Shown here one piece after another: positions 7,481-15,566 of a stretch of DNA of 39,970 bases. Position 1 is the first letter of the stretch; each line of letters opens with the position of its first letter. The stretch is taken from the NCBI GenBank assembly GCA_910577185.1, contig CAJTLR010000031.1:1-39970 (forward strand). The letters are read 5' to 3'. Made by a program: the position numbers and the translations under genes. This DNA comes from an uncultured Acetatifactor sp. (GTDB lineage: Bacteria; Bacillota; Clostridia; Lachnospirales; Lachnospiraceae). A model generated the notes under the pieces. The model did no database searches. It was not told the origin of the DNA and saw nothing but the letters and a program-made list of their open reading frames with translations.

Positions 7481-9289
7481 ACTGTCTTCTATAGGGGAAA
7501 TGACCGGAATCTGTACGGTGACTACGGTTCCCTTTCCGGGCTGGCTGACGCAGGATAAACCGTAAGGGGCGCCATAGGCCAGAATCAGCCGTTCCTGGAT
7601 ATTGCGTATTCCGTAACCGCCGGATGTCTCCTTGCCAACAGGCGGCGCCGTCCTGGAAAAGTGGGTGTGGAGGGCGGCCTGGTCCATTCCCATGCCGTCA
7701 TCCTCCACGATGATGCGGATACAGTCGGCCAAGCGACAGACTTGTACTTTCAACAGTCCGCATTTAGACGGTTTTTCAAATATTCCGTGAATGATGGCGT
7801 TTTCGATCAGGGGCTGCAGCACAATTTTGATGATCTGGCAGCCGCCGGCTTCCGGATCCATGTCCCATTCCGTGGACACACGGTTTTCAAAGCGCAGATT
7901 CTGGATTTCCACATATAGCTTTGCGTGTTTCAATTCCTCGGACAGTGAAATGACTTCCCGCCCGTTGCTGAGGGACAGTCGGTAAAACTGTCCCAGAGCG
8001 CTGACCATACGGCTGATTTCCGGCACATTACGGCTGATGGCCGTGCAGTTGATCAGATCAAGGGAATTGTATAAAAAATGGGGATTGATCTGTGCCTGAA
8101 GCGCTTTCAGCTCCAGATTCTTGATCTGGCGGCCATGTTCCATCCTTTCTTCCATTAGAGTGTCCACCCGGTCCATCATCTGGTTGAAACCTTCCATAAG
8201 CTGTGCGATCTCGTCATTGCCCGATGGCTCCAGACGTACCGTCACATTGCCTTTTTCCACGGCATGCATGGTTCCGGTGAGCTGTGCGAGACGTTTCAGG
8301 GTGGACTGGCTGATGAGGTATGCCAGCAGATAGGCTGTCAGGGAGACGGAGATGATGATAATAAGCATCTCCACAGTCATTTCGCGGCTTAAACGGAATA
8401 CATCCCGGTGAGGCAGGATGCTGGCAATGCGCCAGCCGGAGGGGCCGATTTTTTCGCAGCGGGCATAATATTCCCTTCCCTCTGCCTGAAGGGTTTCCCA
8501 TGAGCCGGAGGCCAGGCCCTGCACCTGTTTTACCAAAGCGGCCGGACAGGACAGGGAAGGTTCGGGGCTGGAAGAGAGAAGAATTTCGTCTTCCCGCAAA
8601 AGCAGCAGAACACCGTTTTCCGTGATGGAAGTTCCGCACACAATTTCTTCCACGCGGCCGGAGTCGATGTCCGCGCGCAGGATTGCCAGGGGGTCTTTGA
8701 CATTGTGGGGATTGTATATAACCTGTACGGAAGAAAAGCATTGCTGCAGTGTTTCGCCGCGGGATGCCTCAAAATCGGCAGGAGCGCACCAGAGACGGTC
8801 GCTGTTTCCTGCGACGGCCCGGTACCAGCCGCTGTCCTTCACATCACTGATCTGGATGATATTGGTCATGGTATTGGAATAAGAATAATCATTGTTCACG
8901 TAGAGACGGATCAGGTCAATATCCGCAAGCACGCAGAGATACTCAAAGGTAGTGGCCAGCTGGGCCGAATCCTCAAGCCGGTGAATATAGGTATAATCCC
9001 GGGGGTCATTGGAAGCCATCATATAAATCAGGGGATCCGTGGACAAAATATCGATGACTCCGTCCAGCCGTCCCAGAAGGCGCTCCAGGGATATGCAGGT
9101 GTCGTCAAAAGCGCCCTGCGCGGCAGAAAAGGTCTGTTCCTGTATCAGGTCTTTGACCCGCACATAGGCATAGACAGAAAACATCCCAAGGGGAAGGACG
9201 ATGAGCAGGAAGTATATGCACATGAGCTTGCTGCCGAGCTTTCCGCAGGCGGTGAACCATTCCAGCCACCGCAAAAACTTATTCTTCAT
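7469..9289 (-). CDS. YesM-type sensor histidine kinase
   Basis: A 606-residue kinase of the LytS/YesM (His_kinase) family. It has a transmembrane helix at about residues 20-42, an extracytoplasmic sensor up to about 300, a second helix (IIIISVSLTAYLLAYLI), a HAMP domain, and the His_kinase box QINPHFLYNSLDLIN with the phosphoacceptor His404. It ends in a HATPase domain with N box (LIENAIIHG), DDGMGM, and GGYGIRNI. Such kinases sense sugars, often through a nearby solute-binding protein. It overlaps the regulator gene by 11 nt and is divergent from an LplB/LplC-type sugar importer, so it probably controls that operon. The sugar is not known. Confidence 0.94.
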   Translation of the reverse strand: MKNKFLRWLEWFTACGKLGSKLMCIYFLLIVLPLGMFSVYAYVRVKDLIQEQTFSAAQGAFDDTCISLERLLGRLDGVIDILSTDPLIYMMASNDPRDYTYIHRLEDSAQLATTFEYLCVLADIDLIRLYVNNDYSYSNTMTNIIQISDVKDSGWYRAVAGNSDRLWCAPADFEASRGETLQQCFSSVQVIYNPHNVKDPLAILRADIDSGRVEEIVCGTSITENGVLLLLREDEILLSSSPEPSLSCPAALVKQVQGLASGSWETLQAEGREYYARCEKIGPSGWRIASILPHRDVFRLSREMTVEMLIIIISVSLTAYLLAYLISQSTLKRLAQLTGTMHAVEKGNVTVRLEPSGNDEIAQLMEGFNQMMDRVDTLMEERMEHGRQIKNLELKALQAQINPHFLYNSLDLINCTAISRNVPEISRMVSALGQFYRLSLSNGREVISLSEELKHAKLYVEIQNLRFENRVSTEWDMDPEAGGCQIIKIVLQPLIENAIIHGIFEKPSKCGLLKVQVCRLADCIRIIVEDDGMGMDQAALHTHFSRTAPPVGKETSGGYGIRNIQERLILAYGAPYGLSCVSQPGKGTVVTVQIPVISPIEDSAPG

Positions 9290-10382
9290 AAGTATGCCTC
9301 TTCTGGTATTCCCTGGGCGACAGCCCTATTTCACGGGTAAACAGCTTGACAAAATATTTGCCGTCCCCGTAACCCACGGCGTTTGCCACCTCATAAAGCT
9401 TACGGTTGGCGGAGGTAAGCAGTTCCCTGGCGTGAAGGAGACGTATTTCGGTGAGCCGCTGGTTGATGGTTTTACCGCAGCTTTTCTTATAGGCGGCGCA
9501 GAGATATGTATTTGTGAAGCCAAGGTCTCCGGCAATATTCTGTACGGTGAGGGTACAGTCCTGATAATGGTTCTCCAGATAGTTTTCCACCTGGGAGGCG
9601 ATATCAGGATTGGAGGGACTCTGGGCGGAGAAATACTCCCGGGCCGTCTGCAGCAAGACCTCCTGCAGCCCGGTGAGGGTTTCCTGCCTTGACATGGTAT
9701 ATAACAGATGGTCTGTCTGCCGGGTGATGGTGCGGATATTGCGGCTTTCGGCGGCATGCAAAAATAGAAACAGAATCCTGCAGTATAAATGACGCAGATA
9801 TTCCGGCCCGGTTCCCTGACAGCGGCTGATTTTTTCATATAATCGCTCCAGCAGGAAAAAGACATCCTCTTTCTGACTATGGGGAATCAGTTTTTCCAAC
9901 TGGCAGAAGATGGTCTCCCCATCCTGAAATACGTTTGTATTTAAAGGCTTGTCAGGAAAATGTCCGCCCTGAAAAAACAGTTCCTCTGCCGTAGGCTTTG
10001 CCTGACACAGAAGCTCCGTTGTAATTTCCCGGACCGCGGCAGTGATCTCCTCCAGGTTCAGGGGTTTTTCCACATAGTTTGCCGCCCTTAGCCGGATGGC
10101 GCCCTTCAGGTATTCTTTGTCGGAATATCCGCTTAAAAAGATAAACTGGCAGTCTGGCAGGAATTCCCGCACGGCAGCGGCCACTTCCAATCCGCTTAAA
10201 TGCGGCATTTTGATATCGCTGATAATGATTTCGGGCCGGAATCTGCGGGCCTGCTCCACGGCCTCTTCCCCGTCGGTGGCCAGACAGACCTTCGTCACGG
10301 AAAGCTCGTCCCAGGGTATATATTGTTGCAAAACAGTGCGGGGCATTGCCTCGTCATCAGCGATCAGTACGGTAAAATTCAT
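9279..10382 (-). CDS. YesN-type response regulator (REC + AraC HTH)
   Basis: The partner regulator of the YesM-type kinase. The receiver domain shows the acidic pair Asp9-Asp10, the phosphoacceptor Asp56 in EIIISDIKMPHLSG, and the conserved Lys in NYVEKPLNL. A middle helical region of about 150 residues follows, then a C-terminal AraC double helix-turn-helix with QNIAGDLGFTNTYLCAAYKKSCGKTINQRL and VANAVGYGDGKYFVKLFTREIGLSPREYQK. The start at 10382 is chosen because GAGGAG on this strand (10389-10394) is 6 nt upstream; the frame is open for 18 further codons with no such site. It very likely activates the divergent ABC sugar importer operon starting at 10598. Confidence 0.94.
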   Translation of the reverse strand: MNFTVLIADDEAMPRTVLQQYIPWDELSVTKVCLATDGEEAVEQARRFRPEIIISDIKMPHLSGLEVAAAVREFLPDCQFIFLSGYSDKEYLKGAIRLRAANYVEKPLNLEEITAAVREITTELLCQAKPTAEELFFQGGHFPDKPLNTNVFQDGETIFCQLEKLIPHSQKEDVFFLLERLYEKISRCQGTGPEYLRHLYCRILFLFLHAAESRNIRTITRQTDHLLYTMSRQETLTGLQEVLLQTAREYFSAQSPSNPDIASQVENYLENHYQDCTLTVQNIAGDLGFTNTYLCAAYKKSCGKTINQRLTEIRLLHARELLTSANRKLYEVANAVGYGDGKYFVKLFTREIGLSPREYQKRHTYEE

Positions 10383-10516
10383 CATATTCTCCTCATAATT
10401 CAAATCCATGATACCATCATATATAAAATATGACAAAAATTCAAGCCAAATTCACATGAAATGAGCAAAAATGAATAAAGAACATAAAAATACCCTCTTT
10501 TCAAAATTCTGTCCCG

Positions 10517-10545
10517 TTGTTTTTGGAGGGTAGTTTTGTTAGGAT
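10517..10545 (+). promoter_or_regulatory. Weak candidate promoter of the sugar ABC operon
   Basis: TTGTTT (10517-10522) and TAGGAT (10540-10545) are spaced 17 bp, 53 bp before the permease start. Both hexamers are poor matches, as expected for an operon that needs an AraC-type activator (the YesN-type regulator encoded divergently). No clear operator repeat was recognised in the 215-bp gap. Confidence 0.35.
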
Positions 10546-10597
10546 AAAGACACCAGATGCAGGAGAGGCAACCATACACCGCAGGGGAGGAAATCCG

Positions 10598-11524
10598 ATG
10601 AAAAAGAAAGCACATCCGTTTTTGCATGACCTGAAAAAGAACCGTACCAAGTGGCTGATGATTTTACCGGCCGCCATTGTAGTGGTCCTGATGTGTTATA
10701 TTCCCATGGCGGGAATCGTGCTGGCATTTAAGGAGTTTAATTATCACGGAGGCATCTGGGGCAGCCCATGGGCGGGGTTCCGGAATTTTGAATATTTTTT
10801 CCAGTCCGGAAAAGCCTGGACCACCACCAGAAACACGATTCTGTATAATATTGCATTTTTGTGTGTAAACACCCTGCTGCAGATTACCTGCGCCATACTG
10901 CTCAGCGAACTGGCGGGAAAATATTTCAAGAGAATCACCCAGTCCGTAATGTTTCTGCCTTACTTTATTTCATGGGTGGTGGTAGGCGCATTCATCTACA
11001 ATCTGTTTAATTATGAATTCGGGGCGGTAAACAGTTTTCTGAAATCCCTGGGAATGGAGCCGCTGGATGTGTATTCTGACAAGGCTGCGTGGCCGGTGAT
11101 CCTGATTGTGGTCAGTGCCTTTAAAAATGTGGGGTACGGGACGGTCATGTACCTGGCCAGCATTGTCAATATTGACGGGGAGATGTTCGAGGCGGCAGAC
11201 CTGGACGGCGCCACCATGTGGCAGAAAATCAGACATATTACACTGCCGTGCATCAGGCCTACCGTGGCGATTCTGTTTCTTATGGCCATTGGCACCATTA
11301 TGAAGGGGGATTTCCAGATGTTCTGGCAGGTCACCGGCAATAATCCCATGGTACTGGAAGTGACGGATGTCATAGATACCTATGTGACGCGTTCCATGCT
11401 TAATTTGCAGGAATTCGGAATGACCAGCGCCGCCGGTCTCTACCAGTCCGGACTGTCCTTTGTCCTGGTACTGATTGCAAATTATGCCGTAAAGAAAATA
11501 GAACCTGATTATGCACTGTTCTAA
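10598..11524 (+). CDS. Sugar ABC transporter permease, LplB/YtcP-like
   Basis: A 308-residue inner-membrane permease of the MalF-like (BPD_transp_1) family with six predicted helices. The EAA loop that docks on the ATPase is visible as EAADLDGATMWQKIRHITLP. The N-terminus with NRTKWLMILPAAIVVVLMCYIPMAG and the KEFNYHGGIWGSPWAG segment are typical of LplB-type permeases. The start at 10598 is backed by GGGGAGG (10584-10590) 7 nt upstream. It works with the permease at 11680 and the lipoprotein at 12667. No ATPase gene is in this operon; these systems generally share a MsmX-type ATPase encoded elsewhere. Oligosaccharides are the likely substrate. Confidence 0.94.
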   Translation: MKKKAHPFLHDLKKNRTKWLMILPAAIVVVLMCYIPMAGIVLAFKEFNYHGGIWGSPWAGFRNFEYFFQSGKAWTTTRNTILYNIAFLCVNTLLQITCAILLSELAGKYFKRITQSVMFLPYFISWVVVGAFIYNLFNYEFGAVNSFLKSLGMEPLDVYSDKAAWPVILIVVSAFKNVGYGTVMYLASIVNIDGEMFEAADLDGATMWQKIRHITLPCIRPTVAILFLMAIGTIMKGDFQMFWQVTGNNPMVLEVTDVIDTYVTRSMLNLQEFGMTSAAGLYQSGLSFVLVLIANYAVKKIEPDYALF

Positions 11525-11679
11525 GGGGATGGGGATCCTTTTCCGGACAGGGCGGCTTTGCAGGACGCAGGCCGGGAAGCAAAACCGGCGCCCGGGGCAT
11601 GTGTCACATCCCGGGCAAATATAAGGATAACCAGAACAGGCTCCAGGATAAAAAGGGAAACAGAAGGGAGACAAAACCC

Positions 11680-12594
11680 ATGGCAAAATCAAAACGTCGC
11701 GCTAGAAAACCCATTGGAAGGGACCGGGTTATATTCAACATATTATCCTATGTGATACTGACCGTTCTTTCCATCGCATGCCTGCTGCCGTTTTTGCTGG
11801 TATTAAGCGGCTCCGTGTCGGAACAGTACGCCATTGCCCTGCATGGTTACCGGCTGATTCCCGAAACGTTTTCCCTTGACGCATATAAGATGCTGTTCCG
11901 GATTCCGGAAGAACTGCTGCGGGCTTATGCCATTACCATTTTCGTGACGGTGACGGGAACGCTGACAGGGCTGTGGTTCACAAGTATGGCTGCTTATGTG
12001 CTTGCAAACCGGGATTTCCGGTACCGTTACCAGGTGTCCTTCTTCTTTTACTTTACCTCTATTTTTGGGGGCGGCCTGGTGCCATGGTACATTTTTAACA
12101 CAAAATACCTTCATTTTCACAACAGCGTGATAGCACTGATCCTTCCCATTCTGGTCAATGTAACTTATCTGCTGATACTGAAAAGCTACATGATGAGCAT
12201 TCCGGACGCTTTGTATGAGTCGGCGAAACTGGACGGCGCAGGGGATCTGCGGATTTACATGAATATTGCGATGCCGCTGTCCAAGGCCGGACTTGCCACT
12301 GTGGGACTGTTTATCGCCCTGAACTACTGGAACGACTGGTACAATGCCATGTTGTTTCTGGACGAGGGCAGAAGGGATATGTATCCGCTGCAATATTTCC
12401 TGAACAATATTCTCACCAAGGCCCAGGCCATGAACGCCGCTGCCGCAAGAAGCGGCATTCCTGCCAGTGATGTGCCAAGCGAACCCATGAAGCTGGCCAT
12501 GACGGTGGTTGCCACAGGACCCATTATCCTGCTGTATCCTTTTCTGCAAAAATACTTTGTAAAAGGTGTCACCATAGGCGCGGTCAAGGGCTGA
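11680..12594 (+). CDS. Sugar ABC transporter permease, LplC/YtcP-like
   Basis: The second membrane subunit of the importer (304 residues), of the MalG-like family with six helices. The EAA motif is YESAKLDGAGDLRIYMNIAMPLSKAGLA, and the TSIFGGGLVPWYIFNTKYLHFHN stretch is characteristic of LplC-type proteins, as is the C-terminus GVTIGAVKG. The start at 11680 has AGGGAG (11665-11670) 9 nt upstream. The gap of 155 nt to the first permease is unusually long for such a pair and contains no recognisable gene. A small hairpin separates it from the solute-binding protein gene. Confidence 0.94.
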   Translation: MAKSKRRARKPIGRDRVIFNILSYVILTVLSIACLLPFLLVLSGSVSEQYAIALHGYRLIPETFSLDAYKMLFRIPEELLRAYAITIFVTVTGTLTGLWFTSMAAYVLANRDFRYRYQVSFFFYFTSIFGGGLVPWYIFNTKYLHFHNSVIALILPILVNVTYLLILKSYMMSIPDALYESAKLDGAGDLRIYMNIAMPLSKAGLATVGLFIALNYWNDWYNAMLFLDEGRRDMYPLQYFLNNILTKAQAMNAAAARSGIPASDVPSEPMKLAMTVVATGPIILLYPFLQKYFVKGVTIGAVKG

Positions 12595-12602
12595 CAGACG
12601 AA

Positions 12603-12622
12603 AAAAATTCGCAAGAATTTTT
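12603..12622 (+). promoter_or_regulatory. Intercistronic hairpin before the solute-binding protein
   Basis: AAAAATTC (12603-12610) pairs with GAATTTTT (12615-12622) across a GCAA loop, a stable GNRA tetraloop. Stems at this place in importer operons often protect the mRNA of the binding protein, which is needed in excess. That function is inferred. Confidence 0.5.
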
Positions 12623-12666
12623 GATAAAAACCTTTCAATTTTCAAACTTAAAAGGAGGAACGATTT

Positions 12667-14325
12667 ATGAGAAAGAAAACAAGAATCTGTAGTTTGCTCA
12701 TGGCGATGATGCTGGGAATCGCCACGCTGGGCGGATGCGGCAGCGAACCTGCATCCTCCGGCACGCAGGAATCTTCAGATGAAGCTTCCCGGGAGTCTTC
12801 AGGTGAAGATTCCACGGAAGCAGGCGAATCGGAGTCTGCTTCCGAAGAGGGGCAGGAGCCGGAATCCGAAGCAGCGGCAAACCAGCCGGATATTTCGGAG
12901 GAAGTGACCCTGACAATGTATCTGATCGGAGACCGTCCAGTGGACAATGATGAGGTATTTGCAAAAATCAATGAAAAACTGAAAGCGGAAATCAATGCAA
13001 CCATTGATGTGAAGTTTATGAGCTGGGGTGAATATGAGCAGAAATATCCCCTGATCTTTGCCTCCGGGGAAGACTGGGATATCATTTACACGGCTGACTG
13101 GTGCTTCTACAATGCACAGGCAACCAAGCAGGGATTCTGGGAGATTACGCAGGAAGCGCTTGACACCTACGCGCCCATGACGGCACAGACCATTTATCCC
13201 GAGGCATGGGAGCAGGCAAAGGTAAACGGGCAGGTATTTATGCTGCCCATGAACTACAAGGAAATCACTTCCTACGTTTACATGGCCAGGGGCGACTTAA
13301 TGGACAAATACAGCATTACATCCGTTGCGTCCCTGGATGAGGCAGAGGCTTACATGGATGCCATTGTGGCAAACGAGCCCACTCTGATTCCGCTGGATGT
13401 AGGTTCCGATTACGATAAGTTATTTGTGTTTGACCGTATGTGGAATAAGGCCAACTGGGAGTCCCAGGAAAAGGTGGGAGGCATTGGTACCTGGCAGATC
13501 ATGAGCAGTGTCGGCGAAGGGGATGACAACGCGGAAGTAAAAGGCATCTACGACCAGGCATTGTTCCAGGGAGTGATCGAGCGCCTGAAGGACTGGAAAG
13601 ACCGGGGGTTCTGGAGCAAAAACGCCGTTGTAAATACCCAGAACAATACGGAGAGCTTCCAGGCAGGAAAGTCCGCACTGGCTTTGTGTAACGCAAACAC
13701 CGCAAAGAGTATTTACGCCCAGATGTCAACCGAACATCCGGAGTGGGATGTCCGTGTATTTGACGCCCAGGACGGCGTTCCTCCCGTTTTGAATTCGTTC
13801 CTGGCAAACGGCATGAGCATATTCTCCAAGTCCAAGCATCCGGAGCGCGCGCTGATGGCACTTGACTATCTGCGCAACGACGTGGAAATCAACAATCTGT
13901 TCTGCTACGGTATCGAGGGCAAGCACTGGGAGGCTGCCGGTGACAATGCGCTGGTATCCCTGCCTGACAGCGGAAACTATGCTTACGACAGCAACTGCAA
14001 CTGGGGTGTGCGCAATGATGCAAGCTGGCGTATGGTTGAGGGAGGCATCCCCGGACTGGAAGAAATGAATGCGAAATGGAAGGAAAGTGCGCGCAGCAGC
14101 CGTTATCAGACATTTGTATTTGACGACTCGAATGTCAAGAATGAGGTCGCTGCCATAACCGAAATATTTAACTCGGATTACAAACTGCTTGGTCTGGGCT
14201 TTACGGATGACCCGGCAGGAGATATCGCAAAACTGAAAGAAAAGATGATATCGGCAGGAGCGGACGCTGTATACGCTGAAATGCAGAAGCAGGCGCTGGA
14301 GTTCCTGAAGACAAACGGCAATTGA
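12667..14325 (+). CDS. Extracellular solute-binding lipoprotein of the sugar importer (LplA-like, DUF3502 C-terminus)
   Basis: A 552-residue substrate-binding lipoprotein. The signal peptide ends in the lipobox LGGC with Cys24 as the lipid anchor, followed by a linker of about 45 residues made almost entirely of Ser, Glu, Gly, Ala and Pro. The mature domain from about residue 75 follows the family 1 solute-binding fold, and the C-terminus (from about residue 430: FDDSNVKNEVAAI, DPAGDIAKLKEKM, GADAVYAEMQKQ) matches the DUF3502 region of LplA/LipO proteins. AGGAGG lies 8 nt before the start. It delivers an oligosaccharide to the two upstream permeases. A good terminator follows. Confidence 0.93.
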   Translation: MRKKTRICSLLMAMMLGIATLGGCGSEPASSGTQESSDEASRESSGEDSTEAGESESASEEGQEPESEAAANQPDISEEVTLTMYLIGDRPVDNDEVFAKINEKLKAEINATIDVKFMSWGEYEQKYPLIFASGEDWDIIYTADWCFYNAQATKQGFWEITQEALDTYAPMTAQTIYPEAWEQAKVNGQVFMLPMNYKEITSYVYMARGDLMDKYSITSVASLDEAEAYMDAIVANEPTLIPLDVGSDYDKLFVFDRMWNKANWESQEKVGGIGTWQIMSSVGEGDDNAEVKGIYDQALFQGVIERLKDWKDRGFWSKNAVVNTQNNTESFQAGKSALALCNANTAKSIYAQMSTEHPEWDVRVFDAQDGVPPVLNSFLANGMSIFSKSKHPERALMALDYLRNDVEINNLFCYGIEGKHWEAAGDNALVSLPDSGNYAYDSNCNWGVRNDASWRMVEGGIPGLEEMNAKWKESARSSRYQTFVFDDSNVKNEVAAITEIFNSDYKLLGLGFTDDPAGDIAKLKEKMISAGADAVYAEMQKQALEFLKTNGN

Positions 14326-14342
14326 CAACAGAATATGTTCTC

Positions 14343-14379
14343 AAGGCAGGCAAAGGTATCCGGTACCTTTGCCTGCTTT
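14343..14379 (+). terminator. Terminator of the sugar importer operon
   Basis: GCAGGCAAAGGTA (14346-14358) pairs perfectly with TACCTTTGCCTGC (14364-14376) across a 5-nt loop, and the stem extends by a wobble and two A-T pairs. A short TTTC follows. Between this and the next gene (14380-14591) I see only a GC-rich hairpin near 14428-14451 and no gene. Confidence 0.75.
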
Positions 14380-14591
14380 CCATGTACAGCCCCGTGCAGG
14401 GAAAATGTGCCCCAGGAAGGCACGGCGGGCAGGGGAAGGCTTCCCTGCCTGATTAACCGGAAAGCCCTCTTTGAGAGGAACCCGGCATCACGGGCCGGTC
14501 CCGAAGTCCGAAACATCTTGAATTTTGAGTGTTTCCAGAGTATCATAGGATAAGAAGTGGCAATGGGACATGGAGACAGGAGGGCTGCCGT

Positions 14592-15566
14592 ATGATATTA
14601 AGTGTCAGCAGGAGGACGGATATCCCCAATTATTTTTCCGACTGGTTTATCAACAGAATCAGGGAGGGGTATTTATATGTGCGGAATCCTGTGAATGCAC
14701 ACCAGATCAGCAGGATCGCGCTGTCCCCGGAGACAGTGGACTGTATGGTATTCTGGACCAAAAATCCTGAAAACATGCTGGGACAGCTGGATTTCCTGCG
14801 GGACTATACCTATTATTTTCAGTTTACACTCACCGGATACGGGAGAGAAGTGGAACCGGGTCTTCCCCATAAGCGGGAGAAGCTGATACCGGTATTCCGG
14901 CGTTTATCTGAAAAAATAGGAAAGCAGAAGGTGATCTGGAGATATGATCCGGTTTTTATCAGCCAGAAGTATACGGTGGAATACCATTTGAGGGCTTTTG
15001 CGGAAATTGCGGACAGTCTGGCCGGTTATACGGAAAAGTCCGTGATCAGTTTCATGGATATGTACGAAAAAACACAGAGAAATACAGCCGGGCTTGGTGT
15101 GAAAGAAATCACAGGGGAAGACATGGTTTCTCTGGCAGAAGGGATGAGGCAGATTGCTTCAAAACATCATATGGTCATGGAAACCTGCGCGGAACAGACT
15201 GACCTTCAGCACATGGGAATCCCCCACGGGAGCTGTATTGACAAAAACCTGATTGAGAAATTACTGGGCTGCAGGCTCACCGGCCGAAAAGATAAAAATC
15301 AGAGAAAGGAATGCGGCTGTCTGGAAAGTATTGAAGTGGGAACCTATCATACATGCTTAAACGGCTGTAAATATTGCTATGCGAATCTGAGTGACCACAA
15401 AGTAAAAAAGAATCTGGAACTGTATGACAAGTTGTCACCCTTGTTGTGCGGCCATGTGGGGCCAGAGGATAAGGTAACGGAGAGAAAAGTAAAATCATTG
15501 AAAAGTACCCAGCTGAGTCTGTTTGACGGGGAGTCTGGGGAAAGCCGTCCCGGGGCGGCAGAATGA
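14592..15566 (+). CDS. DUF1848 protein with radical-SAM-like cysteine cluster and clamp-binding tail
   Basis: A 324-residue DUF1848 (PF08902) protein, recognised by its opening ILSVSRRTDIPNYFSDWFINRI, by VFWTKNPENM and by YTYYFQFTLTGYG. Near the C-terminus Cys255, Cys259 and Cys262 form CxxxCxxC inside HTCLNGCKYCYAN, like the iron-sulfur site of radical SAM enzymes; the family is known for this resemblance but its reaction is not known. The protein ends shortly after QLSLFD (15510-15527), which matches the consensus QL(S/D)LF of bacterial sliding-clamp ligands. The start is supported by AGGAGGG (14578-14584). The stop overlaps the ATG of the helicase gene. The clamp motif and this coupling point to DNA repair or modification; that is inference. 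Confidence 0.9.
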   Translation: MILSVSRRTDIPNYFSDWFINRIREGYLYVRNPVNAHQISRIALSPETVDCMVFWTKNPENMLGQLDFLRDYTYYFQFTLTGYGREVEPGLPHKREKLIPVFRRLSEKIGKQKVIWRYDPVFISQKYTVEYHLRAFAEIADSLAGYTEKSVISFMDMYEKTQRNTAGLGVKEITGEDMVSLAEGMRQIASKHHMVMETCAEQTDLQHMGIPHGSCIDKNLIEKLLGCRLTGRKDKNQRKECGCLESIEVGTYHTCLNGCKYCYANLSDHKVKKNLELYDKLSPLLCGHVGPEDKVTERKVKSLKSTQLSLFDGESGESRPGAAE

